From NCBI RefSeq assembly GCF_000473105.1, contig NZ_AXBB01000004.1:1-64000 (forward strand): DNA of 64,000 bases. The letters run 5' to 3'. Positions 34,673 through 43,445 of this stretch are shown here, piece after piece. The stretch is from Phaeobacter inhibens DSM 16374. GTDB taxonomy: Bacteria; Pseudomonadota; Alphaproteobacteria; Rhodobacterales; Rhodobacteraceae. The position numbers were made by a program, and so were the translations under genes. The notes under the pieces are model-generated. The model ran no database searches, had not been told where the DNA came from, and worked only from the letters and a program-made list of their open reading frames with translations. The stretch's first letter is position 1. Each line of letters starts with the position of its first letter.

Positions 34673-35315
34673 GGTCTGCCTGCCGACAGCACAGCGCGCC
34701 AGTCTGACGTCGGAATTTGAGTATTTAGAGAAAGGTGACAGGACGGACCTCGCTCTGTCACCTTTCCTGAAATACTCACGGCGCTGCCCTTGCAGGTGCA
34801 GAAGGCGGCCCGTTGCGAAGCTGCCGCACGCTGGGCTTACGTTTGCCCAATCTGAAGCTGTCATGATCTGAGCTGATCGCGATCACTGCCGGGACTGACA
34901 TCCCCGGCACTTTGGAACAGGGCCCTTGGCAGGGGCACGCACAACCGACGTTCAGCGTGCGGGGCAGATGGCCCCGTCCCGCCTCCGCATCTGGCGGCGC
35001 CGCCACTTCTTATTGTTCGTTATTCTGGCCGTATTGCAGCACCGACCAAACGGCCGCAGCAGAGTATAAGAGAACGACACTCCGGCAGGGCAGTGCCCCG
35101 ACCGGACCAAAGCCATGCGCATCGCGGCCTGTGCAAACCCAAGCGGTAAATCGGGGCCATGACCACGAAAACCGACAGAGGGCGGACAGAAACCTGCATT
35201 CAGGGCGACGCTAGGTCGGTTTTGTCATGTTTTGGGTCGGATGGATTTGGCGCAAAATCTGCAGGCGGGGCATAACTCCCTGCAAACGAGTCATCATTTT
35301 CCGGAGAGCGGGCCC
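34673..35315. other. 643-bp intergenic region with repeat hairpin
   Basis: No convincing gene is present. The region contains the inverted pair of the 23-bp dispersed repeat (34719-34777), a small GC hairpin (TGCCGGG/CCCGGCA, 34887-34909) and presumably the promoter of the FAD/GcvT dehydrogenase. I looked for glycine and SAM riboswitch motifs, given the downstream enzyme, and saw none. Confidence 0.5.
34719..34777. repeat. Dispersed 23-bp repeat, inverted pair forming a long hairpin
   Basis: GAGTATTT, three variable bases, GAAAGGTGACAG occurs at 34719-34741 on the plus strand and again at 34755-34777 on the minus strand, so the pair folds into a 23-bp stem with a short central mismatch and a 13-base loop. 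Further single copies are at 43300, 46954 and 52837. It begins 46 bases after the upstream stop codon and may act as a terminator or mRNA 3' stabiliser. Confidence 0.85.
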
Positions 35316-37826
35316 ATGAAAACCCAAGTCAAAGCATTGGTCGTCGGCGGTGGCGCTGTCGGCACCTCGATCGCCTATCACCTTGCCAAAGCAGGCTGGG
35401 ACGACGTCATGCTGATTGAGCGTGACGAGCTGACCTCCGGTTCGACCTGGCACGCGGCGGGTCTCCTGCCGCTGTTCAACATGTCCTATGCGACCACCCA
35501 TATCCACAAATACTCGGTCGATTTCTACAAGACCCTTGAGGAAGAAACCGGCCTGAACGCTGGGTTCGCCGTGGTGGGCAACCTGCGTATGGCCCAGACT
35601 CAGGATCGCATGGACGAATACATGCTCTATGCCTCCACCGCAGAAACCTGCGACGTGGACTATGAATGGCTGACCCCGGATCAGATCAAGGAACGCTGGC
35701 CGCTGATCGAGACCGGCGATCTGAAGGGCGCGATCTACCATACCGAAGACGGCTATATTAACCCGGCAGACGTGACCCAGGCGATGGCCAAGGGGGCCCG
35801 TCAGCGCGGCGTTGAGATCCACCGTAAGCTGCAGGCCGACGATTTCCACTGGAACGGCACCCACTGGGAAGTCACCTGCACCAAGATGATCGAGAAGGGC
35901 GGCAACCTGATCGAGAGCGACGAGAAAGTCGTGATCACCGCCGAACATGTTGTCACCGCCTCCGGCAACCACGCGCAGCGCACCGCCAAGATGCTGGGCA
36001 TCAAGATGCCGGCGATCCCGGTCGAGCACACCTTCATTGTCATGGACAAGGACCCCGAGCTGGTCAAATGGCGCGAAGCAGGCAACCCTGAGCACCCGGT
36101 GATCCGCGACGCCGACAATGAATCCTATGCCCGCGAGGAGCGTGGTGGCTGGATCCTTGGCATCTATGAGCACGGCGCGCCTGCGCGCTTTGAGCATGGC
36201 GTGCCCGACAGCTTCCGGGCGGACCTGTTCCCACTGGATCTGGACCGGATTGCCGACCAGTATATGGCGATGGCAGAACGCGTGCCCTCCTGCGCCGAAT
36301 CTGGCCTCAAGGACGATTTCAACGGCCCGATCTGCTACACCCCCGACGGCAACCCGCTGGTCGGCCCGGCACCGGGCCTGCGCAATATGTGGCTGGCAGA
36401 AGGCTTCTCCTTCGGCATCACCGCGGCTGGCGGCACCGGCTACTACCTGGCGCAGATGATGGTGGATGGCGAAGCCGAGATCGACATGGCGTCGCTCGAC
36501 CCGAAACGCTACTCCTCCAACTGGATGACCACCGAGTTCGCGGCGCGCAAGAACGAAGAGTGCTATGAGCACGTCTACATTCTGCACCACCCGGACGAAG
36601 AGCGCCCGGCAGCCCGCCCGCTGCGTACAGCACCCGCGTTTGACCGCCAGAAGGCCCGCGGCGCACAGTTTGGCTGGGTCAACGGCTGGGAACGCCCGAA
36701 CTATTTCGGCCCTGTCGATGCCCCCGACAACTTTGACCACGACGCTCGCTCCTTCCGCCGCGGCGGCTGGTGGCAGCATGCCGTGGATGAGGCCAAGGCC
36801 ATCCGCGAAGGTGTTGGTCTGGTGGATGCCACCGCCTTCACCAAACATGTCGTCAAGGGCCCCGGTGCGACCCAGTTCCTCGACTGGTTCACCTGCAACA
36901 AGCTGCCGAAGGTTGGCCGCATCAACCTGACCTATGCGCTGACCGCATTTGGCACCACCCGCACCGAATACACCATCGTCCGCAATGGCGAGAACAACTA
37001 CTATCTCGTCTCCGCCGGTGCATGGTCCGAGTATGACGCCGACTTCCTGCGCAAGGCCGCCGAGGACAAGATGGAAGAATTCGGCTACATCGAGATCCAG
37101 GATGTGACCACCCAATGGGGCGTCTTTGCCATCGCAGGCCCGAAATCCCGCGATGTGCTGAAAGAGGTGATCGTGGACGCCGACCCCGAAACCGCGCTGT
37201 CCAACAAGCGGTTCCCCTGGCTGTCGGCCCGTCAGATCGAACTGGGCATGTGCCCGGTCAATGCGATCCGCGTGGCCTATACAGGCGAGCTGGGCTGGGA
37301 GCTGCATCACCCGATCGAGATGCAGAACTACCTGTTCGACCTGCTGGAGAAAGCGGGCGAGAAGCACGGCATGAAGCTGGTCGGTGCGCGCGCCCAGAAC
37401 TGGCTTCGTCAGGAGAAATCCTACCGCGCCTTCGGCAACGAGCTGGGCCGCGACGCGACCCCGCTTGAGGCCGACCTGCCGCGCTTTGTTGATCTGGAGA
37501 AAGACTTCCACGGCAAAGACAAGCTGGTTGAGACCGGCGTGCGCGTGAAATGCTGCACCCTGCTGATCGACGGGCCGGAAGATTCCGATCCTTGGGGCCA
37601 TGAGGCGCTCTATGCTGAGGACGGCGTCACCCGCGTTGGCCGCCTGACCTCCGGTGGCTATTCGGTAGCCTTCGAGAAATCCATCGGCATGGGCTATGTG
37701 CAGCCCGACGTCGCGGTGGAAGGTACCAAGCTGAAGGTCAAGATGCAGGACAAGCTCTGGGAGGCGGTCGTCACCTGCGACAGCCCCTATGACCCGAAAA
37801 ACGAAACCATCCGTCAAAACGGCTAA
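35316..37826 (+). CDS. Dimethylglycine/sarcosine dehydrogenase-like FAD and GcvT fusion protein
   Basis: This 836-residue enzyme has an N-terminal DAO-type FAD domain (VVGGGAVGTSIAYHLAKAGW) with STWHAAGL, whose His is the covalent FAD site in dimethylglycine and sarcosine dehydrogenases. A central FAO_M-like region around residues 380-430 follows, and a C-terminal aminomethyltransferase (GcvT) half with TRTEYTIVRNGENNYYLVSAG, FAIAGPKSRDVL and AYTGELGWELHHP. It should demethylate an N-methylglycine and pass the C1 unit to tetrahydrofolate. The ATG follows CGGAGAG. It is monocistronic and ends at a strong terminator. Substrate choice among dimethylglycine, sarcosine and related amines is not decided. 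Confidence 0.9.
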   Translation: MKTQVKALVVGGGAVGTSIAYHLAKAGWDDVMLIERDELTSGSTWHAAGLLPLFNMSYATTHIHKYSVDFYKTLEEETGLNAGFAVVGNLRMAQTQDRMDEYMLYASTAETCDVDYEWLTPDQIKERWPLIETGDLKGAIYHTEDGYINPADVTQAMAKGARQRGVEIHRKLQADDFHWNGTHWEVTCTKMIEKGGNLIESDEKVVITAEHVVTASGNHAQRTAKMLGIKMPAIPVEHTFIVMDKDPELVKWREAGNPEHPVIRDADNESYAREERGGWILGIYEHGAPARFEHGVPDSFRADLFPLDLDRIADQYMAMAERVPSCAESGLKDDFNGPICYTPDGNPLVGPAPGLRNMWLAEGFSFGITAAGGTGYYLAQMMVDGEAEIDMASLDPKRYSSNWMTTEFAARKNEECYEHVYILHHPDEERPAARPLRTAPAFDRQKARGAQFGWVNGWERPNYFGPVDAPDNFDHDARSFRRGGWWQHAVDEAKAIREGVGLVDATAFTKHVVKGPGATQFLDWFTCNKLPKVGRINLTYALTAFGTTRTEYTIVRNGENNYYLVSAGAWSEYDADFLRKAAEDKMEEFGYIEIQDVTTQWGVFAIAGPKSRDVLKEVIVDADPETALSNKRFPWLSARQIELGMCPVNAIRVAYTGELGWELHHPIEMQNYLFDLLEKAGEKHGMKLVGARAQNWLRQEKSYRAFGNELGRDATPLEADLPRFVDLEKDFHGKDKLVETGVRVKCCTLLIDGPEDSDPWGHEALYAEDGVTRVGRLTSGGYSVAFEKSIGMGYVQPDVAVEGTKLKVKMQDKLWEAVVTCDSPYDPKNETIRQNG

Positions 37827-37873
37827 GGTCTGACGGAGCGTGGGTTTTCCAGAAAACCCACCGGATCAGAAAT

Positions 37874-37909
37874 GAAGAAAGCCCCGGCCATAGTGCCGGG
37901 GCTTTCTTC
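37874..37909. terminator. Bidirectional rho-independent terminator
   Basis: A perfect 15-bp stem (GAAGAAAGCCCCGGC and complement, loop CATAGT) between convergent genes, with pyrimidine-rich 3' arms on both strands. Confidence 0.88.
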
Positions 37910-37958
37910 GCGTCTAGCGGACCCAACAGCGCGATCCTGACAGGGCTGACAAACCTCG

Positions 37959-39146
37959 TCAGATACGCCTCTCCATGATGGCCTTGACCACAGTTGGATC
38001 GGTGACCCCTTCGGAGCCTATGATCACAACACGTGAGGCAGCATCCAGCTTCAGCTCATCGCGCAGGTCTTGATCCAGCGCAGCGCACATCAACCCGATA
38101 AGGCCGGCAACCGCGCTTTCGCCGGCGTTGATGCCAGGATCGCCGCATTCTCCGCCTGCGAGCAATCGGACGGCTGGGGCGACCAGGCTTTCGGGAATGG
38201 TCATGAAACTATGGACGGCCTCGCCCAGAACATCCCAGGCAATCTGCGAAGGCTCGCCGCAGGACAATCCTGCCATCAGCGTTTCCGAGGTGATCGCAAC
38301 AGCGGTCGCCGCATCGGCCTTGCCGCTGGCAAACAGACAGGGCGCCAGTTCCGGCTCGACAATGATGCTGCGTGGAGCGGCATTACCCCATTCCTGATGG
38401 AAAACTGCAATCACCGATGCAGCCAGCCCGCCAACGCCGCCCTGAAGGAACACATGGGTTGGCGGTTCAGGCAGGTCTCTCACGATTTCCCGCGCCATCA
38501 CACCGTAGCCGGCCATGACATCCAGCGGTGGCTGCCTATAACTGGGCCAAGAGGTGTCCGACACAATTTTCCAGCCGTGTTTCTCGGCATCAATACGGGT
38601 CTGCGCAACCGTTGCATCATAGTCGCCATCGACGCGAATAACCTCGGCTCCCAGCGCCTGCATCGCTTCGGCGCGAAAGGGGCTCACTTCGGCATGGATG
38701 TAAATTCGGCACGCCGCCCCAAACCGCTGCGCGCCCCAGGCCACCGACCGGCCGTGATTGCCATCGGTTGCCGAAATCACGGTGATCTCCGAAATCTGAT
38801 CTGCGAAACTGCCGCTGTGCAGGTCTTCGATGGTGATGGCCCGGCCCGTGGTCTCTGACAGCTCGCGCTGAAGCACGCGCAGAACAGCATAGGCCCCACC
38901 CAAAGCTTTGAAGCTACCCAGACCGAACCTCGGTCCTTCGTTTTTGTAGTGGATCGCCTGAATGCCCAGCCTGTCCGCAAGGCTGGTCAAATTTGGCATC
39001 GGGGTCGGCTGGTAGCCGTCCCAGGTGCTGATTTCTCGGGCAGCCTCGTCAAACCCGCGACGAGGCAGAGCGTACCGGACCTTCGGCCCCAACCTTGGCC
39101 GGGTGGTAAAGACATCTGGTTTGGTGGTTCTGAATATGTCTAGCAT
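37959..39146 (-). CDS. dpaL: Diaminopropionate ammonia-lyase
   Basis: This 395-residue fold-type II PLP enzyme binds cofactor through Lys in RFGLGSFKALGGAYAV. Other conserved parts are ISATDGNHGRSVAWGAQRFG, the phosphate-binding loop QGGVGGLAASV, and AGLSCGEPSQIAWDVL, which matches diaminopropionate ammonia-lyase rather than threonine dehydratase. It converts 2,3-diaminopropionate to pyruvate and ammonia, and may also use D-serine. AGGA lies seven bases before the ATG. It is divergent from an Lrp-type regulator. Confidence 0.9.
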   Translation of the reverse strand: MLDIFRTTKPDVFTTRPRLGPKVRYALPRRGFDEAAREISTWDGYQPTPMPNLTSLADRLGIQAIHYKNEGPRFGLGSFKALGGAYAVLRVLQRELSETTGRAITIEDLHSGSFADQISEITVISATDGNHGRSVAWGAQRFGAACRIYIHAEVSPFRAEAMQALGAEVIRVDGDYDATVAQTRIDAEKHGWKIVSDTSWPSYRQPPLDVMAGYGVMAREIVRDLPEPPTHVFLQGGVGGLAASVIAVFHQEWGNAAPRSIIVEPELAPCLFASGKADAATAVAITSETLMAGLSCGEPSQIAWDVLGEAVHSFMTIPESLVAPAVRLLAGGECGDPGINAGESAVAGLIGLMCAALDQDLRDELKLDAASRVVIIGSEGVTDPTVVKAIMERRI

Positions 39147-39219
39147 AGCACGATCCTATTTTGTGGCCGTGCAAAAATATGTCGCTTACCATGGGTTTTG
39201 GCTTCGAAATGATGGACCG

Positions 39220-39240
39220 CTGTGCAAAAATTGCGCACAG
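39220..39240. promoter_or_regulatory. Palindromic element, candidate Lrp-type operator
   Basis: CTGTGC and GCACAG flank a 9-base A/T-rich centre, just upstream of the Lrp-family start. The sub-motif GTGCAAAAAT is repeated in the same orientation at 39169-39178, nearer the dpaL start, so the divergent region carries two related sites. Confidence 0.5.
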
Positions 39241-39247
39241 ATATGGC

Positions 39248-39727
39248 ATGGGAAAAGAAAATTTATCACAGGGGCTGGATTCCTATGACCTGGCGATCTT
39301 GCGGATCCTGCAACAGGACTGCACCAAGCCACAGCGTCAGATCGGCGAGATCGTCAATCTGTCGACCGCATCGGTCCAGCGGCGTATCCGGCGCATGGAG
39401 GCGGATGGGGTGATTTCGACCCAGGCTGCCCAGATCGAGCCGAAAACGGTCGGCCTGCCGTTGACCATTCTGGTGGAGGTCGAACTGAGGGCCGAGACAG
39501 CGGGCCGGATCGACGATATCAAGCGCAGCTTCCAAGACGCTCCGGAAATCCAGCAATGCTACTATGTCACCGGCGAAGTGGATTTCGTCCTGGTGGTGAT
39601 CGTTGGAGACATGTCGGAGTATGAAGCGTTGACGCAACGGCTGTTTTTTCCGAATGACAACATTCGTAAGTTCCGCACCTTTGTCACTATGGACCGCACC
39701 AAGTCGACGATGCAGCTGAATATCTGA
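39248..39727 (+). CDS. Lrp/AsnC-family transcriptional regulator
   Basis: This regulator of 159 residues has an N-terminal AsnC HTH (LDSYDLAILRILQQDCTKPQRQIGEIVNLSTASVQRRIRRMEADGVI) and a C-terminal RAM domain (LTILVEVELRAETAGRIDDIKRSFQDAPEIQQCYYVTGEVDFVLVVIVGDMSEYEALTQRLFF in pieces). The ATG at 39248 begins directly before the HTH. Earlier in-frame codons would absorb the operator-like palindrome, and no clear ribosome site marks either. It is divergent from the diaminopropionate ammonia-lyase gene and probably activates it in response to an amino acid. Confidence 0.88.
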   Translation: MGKENLSQGLDSYDLAILRILQQDCTKPQRQIGEIVNLSTASVQRRIRRMEADGVISTQAAQIEPKTVGLPLTILVEVELRAETAGRIDDIKRSFQDAPEIQQCYYVTGEVDFVLVVIVGDMSEYEALTQRLFFPNDNIRKFRTFVTMDRTKSTMQLNI

Positions 39728-39777
39728 CCGGTGCCTGACTTGGCGCAGGGCCGATGCGGTTACTTATGCGCCAGCTC

Positions 39778-40458
39778 TCACCCGGATTGACGTCTGGCCA
39801 CCAGCGCCAGATTGTTGGCGGGCATCTCGATGACCTCCGCCATCTCCAGACCGCTGGCCTGTAGCCAGTCCATCACCTCGAAATCATCCTTGTAACCCAC
39901 CTCCGGGTCATGGCTGCTCAGTTTGGCATGAAAGGCGCGGTCGCCGTCGCTGATCAACTCACCTGCGCGCATGAACGGCCCGTAGATTACGAAACGACCG
40001 CCCGGTGCCAGATGATCGGCAGCTCCCCGGATCAGCGCTTTGGCTTCCGGCGTGCTGATCAGATGCAGCAGGTTGCACAGGATGACCAGATCAAACGCGG
40101 CCAGATCCTTGGGCCAGGGCCCTTCGGTGGCATCCAGCTGGCGGGCCGGGGCGATATTATTACAACCGCTGTCGGCGCTGTAGGCGTTGATGCTGGCCAA
40201 TCGCGCCGGGTCCACGTCAGTGGGGTGCCACTCCAGTTGAGGGCAGCGACGGGCGAAGCCGACAATATGCTGGCCGGTGCCGCTGGCAATTTCCAGCGCG
40301 CGGGGGCGGGGGCCACCCGCACCGTCGGGTTGCGGGGCAATCTGGGCCAGTAGATCTGCGATCGGCTCCAGATTGCGCGCGGCTGAGGGGGCAAACAGCT
40401 TCTCGCCTGCCTCAGGCAACGCGACCGAGGCCTCTCCGGGGACAGTGCGAACAGCCAT
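39778..40458 (-). CDS. DUF938-family SAM-dependent methyltransferase-like protein
   Basis: This 226-residue protein has a Rossmann methyltransferase core: ALEIASGTGQHIVGFARRCPQLEWHPTDVDPARLASI (SAM-binding motif I, II), AFDLVILCNLLHLIS (motif IV) and HLAPGGRFVIYGPFMRAGELISDGDRAFHAKLSSHDPEVGYKDD, which is diagnostic for DUF938. Target is unknown. Its start codon shares a base with the stop of the FAD oxidoreductase gene, so it is the last gene of a three-gene operon. Confidence 0.86.
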   Translation of the reverse strand: MAVRTVPGEASVALPEAGEKLFAPSAARNLEPIADLLAQIAPQPDGAGGPRPRALEIASGTGQHIVGFARRCPQLEWHPTDVDPARLASINAYSADSGCNNIAPARQLDATEGPWPKDLAAFDLVILCNLLHLISTPEAKALIRGAADHLAPGGRFVIYGPFMRAGELISDGDRAFHAKLSSHDPEVGYKDDFEVMDWLQASGLEMAEVIEMPANNLALVARRQSG

Positions 40459-41570
40459 CAGCGCAACCGTCCGGGGCTGAGAGCGGCCAGCGTGGCTGCG
40501 TCGATTTCCGGGGTCTTACCGGTGATCAGATCGGCAATCACCCGCCCGGCAGCGGGGCTGGACTGCACACCGTAGCCACCCTGTCCCGCACACCAGACAA
40601 AGCTGGGCTGATCCGGATCGGGACCAAGAACGGGCACACCGTCAGCGACAAAGCTGCGCAGACCCGCCCAGTTGTGCTCAACGCGGGTCACGGGCGTTGT
40701 CACCATGTCCTCATAGCGGGCCAGCCCTTCGGCCAGCACCATATCGTCGGCATAGGCATCATGCGGCGCGACCGGATCGGCATCGGCGGGAGAGACGAGG
40801 AGCTTGCCCGCGTCCGGTTTTGCGTACCAGCATTCCCCCACGCCCATGATCATTGGCCAGGTGGTGACCTCGTGGCCACCGGGCGCGGGCAGCCGCGCCA
40901 TGGAGCGGCGTTTGGGCTGCAGGCCGATCGGGGGGAGGCCCGCCAATGCGGCGATCTCATCGGCCCAGGCGCCAGCGGCATTGACGATATGGCGGCTGCG
41001 CAGGGTTTCGGTGGTCCTGCCAGTCCCCGTGCCCGTGGCGACATCAACCTCCCAAAGGTCATCCGCGGCGCCGTGGCGGATGGCGATCACCTGCGCATCG
41101 GTGCGGATCCTGCCACCGTGGCTGCGTGTGACCTTGGCGAAATCCTGCAACAGCCGGTCGGCATCCAGATCTTCGGCGGTGTCGTGATAGGCGGCAAAGC
41201 CCAGGGTGGCGGGGTTCAGAACCGGCACCATCTCCAGCGCCTGTTCCACGGTAATCTCTGTCAGTGACAGGGTGGCGCAGTCAGCGGCAAAGGCCTCAGC
41301 CTGATCAGGGCCCGCCACCAGCATCATGCCACGCGGGCTGAGATAGCCGTTGTCGCGATGATGGGTTTCGCTGGCCTGTGTCAGCACCTGCACCGGGGCG
41401 GGGCCGTAATGCGCCTCAAACATTGCCGCAGAGCGACCGGAGGAATGATAACCAAGTGCGCTTTCGCTCTCCAGAACGAGCGTGCTGCGCCGGGGGGCGA
41501 GGGCCGCAGCCGTGCTAAGGCCCGCAAGCCCGCCGCCAATGATCAGCACATCGGGGATCGGATCGCTCAT
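40458..41570 (-). CDS. FAD-dependent amino-acid oxidase/dehydrogenase (DAO family)
   Basis: This 370-residue protein begins with the dinucleotide motif LIIGGGLAGLSTAAAL, followed by LVLESESALGYHSSGRSAAMFEAHYGP, NAAGAWADEIAALAGLPPIGLQPKRR and the C-terminal WCAGQGGYGVQSSPAAGRVIADLI. These fit the DAO family (glycine oxidase, D-amino-acid dehydrogenase, D-2-hydroxyglutarate dehydrogenase relatives). No signal peptide is seen, so it is cytosolic or peripheral. It overlaps the aldo/keto reductase gene by four bases. Substrate is not determinable. Confidence 0.88.
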   Translation of the reverse strand: MSDPIPDVLIIGGGLAGLSTAAALAPRRSTLVLESESALGYHSSGRSAAMFEAHYGPAPVQVLTQASETHHRDNGYLSPRGMMLVAGPDQAEAFAADCATLSLTEITVEQALEMVPVLNPATLGFAAYHDTAEDLDADRLLQDFAKVTRSHGGRIRTDAQVIAIRHGAADDLWEVDVATGTGTGRTTETLRSRHIVNAAGAWADEIAALAGLPPIGLQPKRRSMARLPAPGGHEVTTWPMIMGVGECWYAKPDAGKLLVSPADADPVAPHDAYADDMVLAEGLARYEDMVTTPVTRVEHNWAGLRSFVADGVPVLGPDPDQPSFVWCAGQGGYGVQSSPAAGRVIADLITGKTPEIDAATLAALSPGRLR

Positions 41571-42520
41571 GCCTGTTCCTCCAGTCGGTCGGTGGCTGGC
41601 GCCGGACGCGGCGACAGCGCAGAGATGCGATCATAGAGCGCGGGCGTCATTTCGATATCCAGCGCCGCCAGCGATGGGCGCAGTTGCGCAAGCGTGCGGG
41701 CAGAAATAATCGGCGTGACCTGCTGGCCATAGCCCGCCGCCCAGGCCACAGCGAGGCTGGCAGGTGCCACCCCAAGCTCGGCAGCAAGCCCGGACAGGGC
41801 GCTGGCGCTGTCCAGCATCCAGCGCTGGCCATAGCGTTCGCGGTAGCGGGGGTCTTCATCCAGCCGGCCCCGGCTGCCACCATCGGTCGGATCGGCGGCA
41901 TATTTCCCGGTCAGCATTCCGCCGCCAAGTGGCGAATAGGGGGCAACGGCGATGTCCTGATCGGCGCACATCGGCAGGATCTCGACCTCGGCCTGACGTT
42001 TGATGAGCGAATACATCGGCTGCAGGATCGCCGGGCGCAGATCAAATTCCTGTCCGATCTGGATCGCCTTCATCACCTGCCAGGCGGCAAAGTTCGACAG
42101 GCCCAGATAGCGAAACTGTCCCGCCGCACGCAGCTCGGCCAGACAGGCAAGCGTATCGCGCAGGTCCGTCTCCGCATCGTAGCGGTGCAGGTAAAGGATA
42201 TCGACCATATCCTGCCCCAGTCGCGTGCGCGACTGGTCGAGCTGGCGGCGGATATTCTCAGGGCCCGCACCGCCGGTATAAGCAACCTTGGTGGCGATCA
42301 GCAGGCTGTCGCGCTCATCCCGGATCAGCTGGCCGAGGATCTCCTCGCTGGCCCCATCGGTATAAACCCATGCGGTATCAAAATGGGTGATCCCTGCGGT
42401 GCGGCAGGCGTCATACATCGCAGCCGATTGCGCGGCATTGGCGCGGCCGCCAAACTGCATGGTGCCAAAGGCAAGGGCGCTGGCGGGGGTGCCGTCGAGG
42501 CTGATCAAATCGGTGTTCAT
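41567..42520 (-). CDS. Aldo/keto reductase
   Basis: This 317-residue TIM-barrel oxidoreductase has the catalytic Asp/Tyr/Lys/His set in ITHFDTAWVYTDGASEE, IATKVAY and DMVDILYLHRYDAET. The NADPH-binding segment SPLGGGMLTGKY and the late ISARTLAQLRPSLAAL follow. The start MNTDLISLDGTPASALAFGTMQFGG was chosen at 42520; the upstream extension is Arg-rich and non-homologous. It is first in the operon with the FAD oxidase and methyltransferase genes. A carbonyl product of the oxidase could be its substrate, but that is inference. Confidence 0.9.
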   Translation of the reverse strand: MNTDLISLDGTPASALAFGTMQFGGRANAAQSAAMYDACRTAGITHFDTAWVYTDGASEEILGQLIRDERDSLLIATKVAYTGGAGPENIRRQLDQSRTRLGQDMVDILYLHRYDAETDLRDTLACLAELRAAGQFRYLGLSNFAAWQVMKAIQIGQEFDLRPAILQPMYSLIKRQAEVEILPMCADQDIAVAPYSPLGGGMLTGKYAADPTDGGSRGRLDEDPRYRERYGQRWMLDSASALSGLAAELGVAPASLAVAWAAGYGQQVTPIISARTLAQLRPSLAALDIEMTPALYDRISALSPRPAPATDRLEEQA

Positions 42521-42661
42521 GGGCCGCAGCGTGGCATGAGTTCGCCGCAACCAAAAGCGCAAAATGTCGGATATTGGCGCAAAGATATCTGCGAGAAATC
42601 CCGCATCCCGCCTATCATAATCGTGAGTGGCAAAGCCTCGGTGCGCGCGGTAGGGGAGAGT

Positions 42662-43273
42662 ATGTTTGATTCAAAAATCCGCCCGCTGATTGATCCGGTG
42701 CTGAACGCGCAGGGGCAGGTGATCGCCCGCGCCGGCATCAGCGCCAATCAGGTGACGCTGCTGGGGCTGGCGCTGGGGCTGCTGTCGGCCGTGATGATCA
42801 CCTGCGGCCTGTTTGCCCTGGCGCTGTTGCCGCTGTTGCTGTCACGGCTGGCCGATGGTCTGGACGGGGCGGTGGCGCGCGCCAGTGAGCCAAGTGATTT
42901 TGGTGGCTATCTCGATATCACCTGCGATTTCCTGTTCTACGGCGCGGTGCCGCTCGCCTTTGTGCTGGCGGACCCGCCGCAGAATGCGGTGGCGGGTGCG
43001 TTCCTGTTGATGACGTTCTATGTGAACGGCACCAGTTTTCTGGGCTACGCGGTTCTGGCGGAAAAGCACAAGATGAAGAGCGATGCGCGCGGGGTGAAGA
43101 CGCTTTATTTCACCGGGGGCCTGTTGGAGGGGGCGGAGACCATCGGGTTCTTTGTTCTCCTGTGCCTGCTGCCGCAATGGTTTGCGCCGATGGCCTGGGT
43201 GTTTGGCGCGCTCTGTCTGGTGACTGCTGGATCACGGGTGCTGCTGGCACTGCGGGTGTTCCATCGCGGCTGA
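42662..43273 (+). CDS. CDP-alcohol phosphatidyltransferase
   Basis: This 203-residue integral membrane enzyme has the full CDP-OH-P motif DG-x2-AR-x8-G-x3-D-x3-D in DGAVARASEPSDFGGYLD with the last Asp in ITCDF, plus about six hydrophobic segments. It exchanges CMP of a CDP-lipid for an alcohol. The amphipathic N-terminal helix MFDSKIRPLIDPV is common in this family. The ATG follows GGGGAGAG closely. Which alcohol (glycerol-3-phosphate, serine, inositol or other) cannot be read. It is divergent from the aldo/keto reductase. Confidence 0.88.
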   Translation: MFDSKIRPLIDPVLNAQGQVIARAGISANQVTLLGLALGLLSAVMITCGLFALALLPLLLSRLADGLDGAVARASEPSDFGGYLDITCDFLFYGAVPLAFVLADPPQNAVAGAFLLMTFYVNGTSFLGYAVLAEKHKMKSDARGVKTLYFTGGLLEGAETIGFFVLLCLLPQWFAPMAWVFGALCLVTAGSRVLLALRVFHRG

Positions 43274-43299
43274 AGTGCCGAATTGCGTCCTGGGATTTT

Positions 43300-43322
43300 G
43301 AGTATTTTTGGAAAGGTGACAG
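43300..43322 (+). repeat. Dispersed 23-bp repeat, copy downstream of the phosphatidyltransferase gene
   Basis: GAGTATTT, TTG, GAAAGGTGACAG begins 27 bases after the stop codon of the gene on the same strand. It matches the copies at 34719, 46954 and 52837. Confidence 0.85.
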
Positions 43323-43384
43323 GCGAAGGTCATGGGACCCGGCGAGGCTTGCCCTCGCAGATGCCACTGAAGGTCATTGTGAAA

Positions 43385-43412
43385 AAAGGCCCGCCGGATG
43401 AGGCGGGCCTTT
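43385..43412. terminator. Bidirectional terminator
   Basis: AAAGGCCCGCC and GGCGGGCCTTT form an 11-bp stem around six bases, flanked by an A run on the left, between the convergent phosphatidyltransferase and BMP-family genes. Confidence 0.82.
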
Positions 43413-43445
43413 CGTGTCATTCCATCGTTGAGAAGGCAGCGCCGC

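Noticed and set aside
35159-35275. A 38-codon frame starting MTTKTDRGR in the gap before the FAD/GcvT dehydrogenase
   Set aside because: Weak ribosome site, Gly/Arg-rich content and no recognisable family. It is more likely leader sequence.
34673-35315. Possible glycine or SAM riboswitch before the FAD/GcvT dehydrogenase
   Set aside because: I looked for the paired aptamer motifs because the enzyme handles methylated glycines and C1 units, and found none that fold convincingly.
35211-37817. An 868-codon open frame opposite the FAD/GcvT dehydrogenase
   Set aside because: Antisense shadow of a conserved enzyme. Long antisense frames arise readily from third-position GC bias here.
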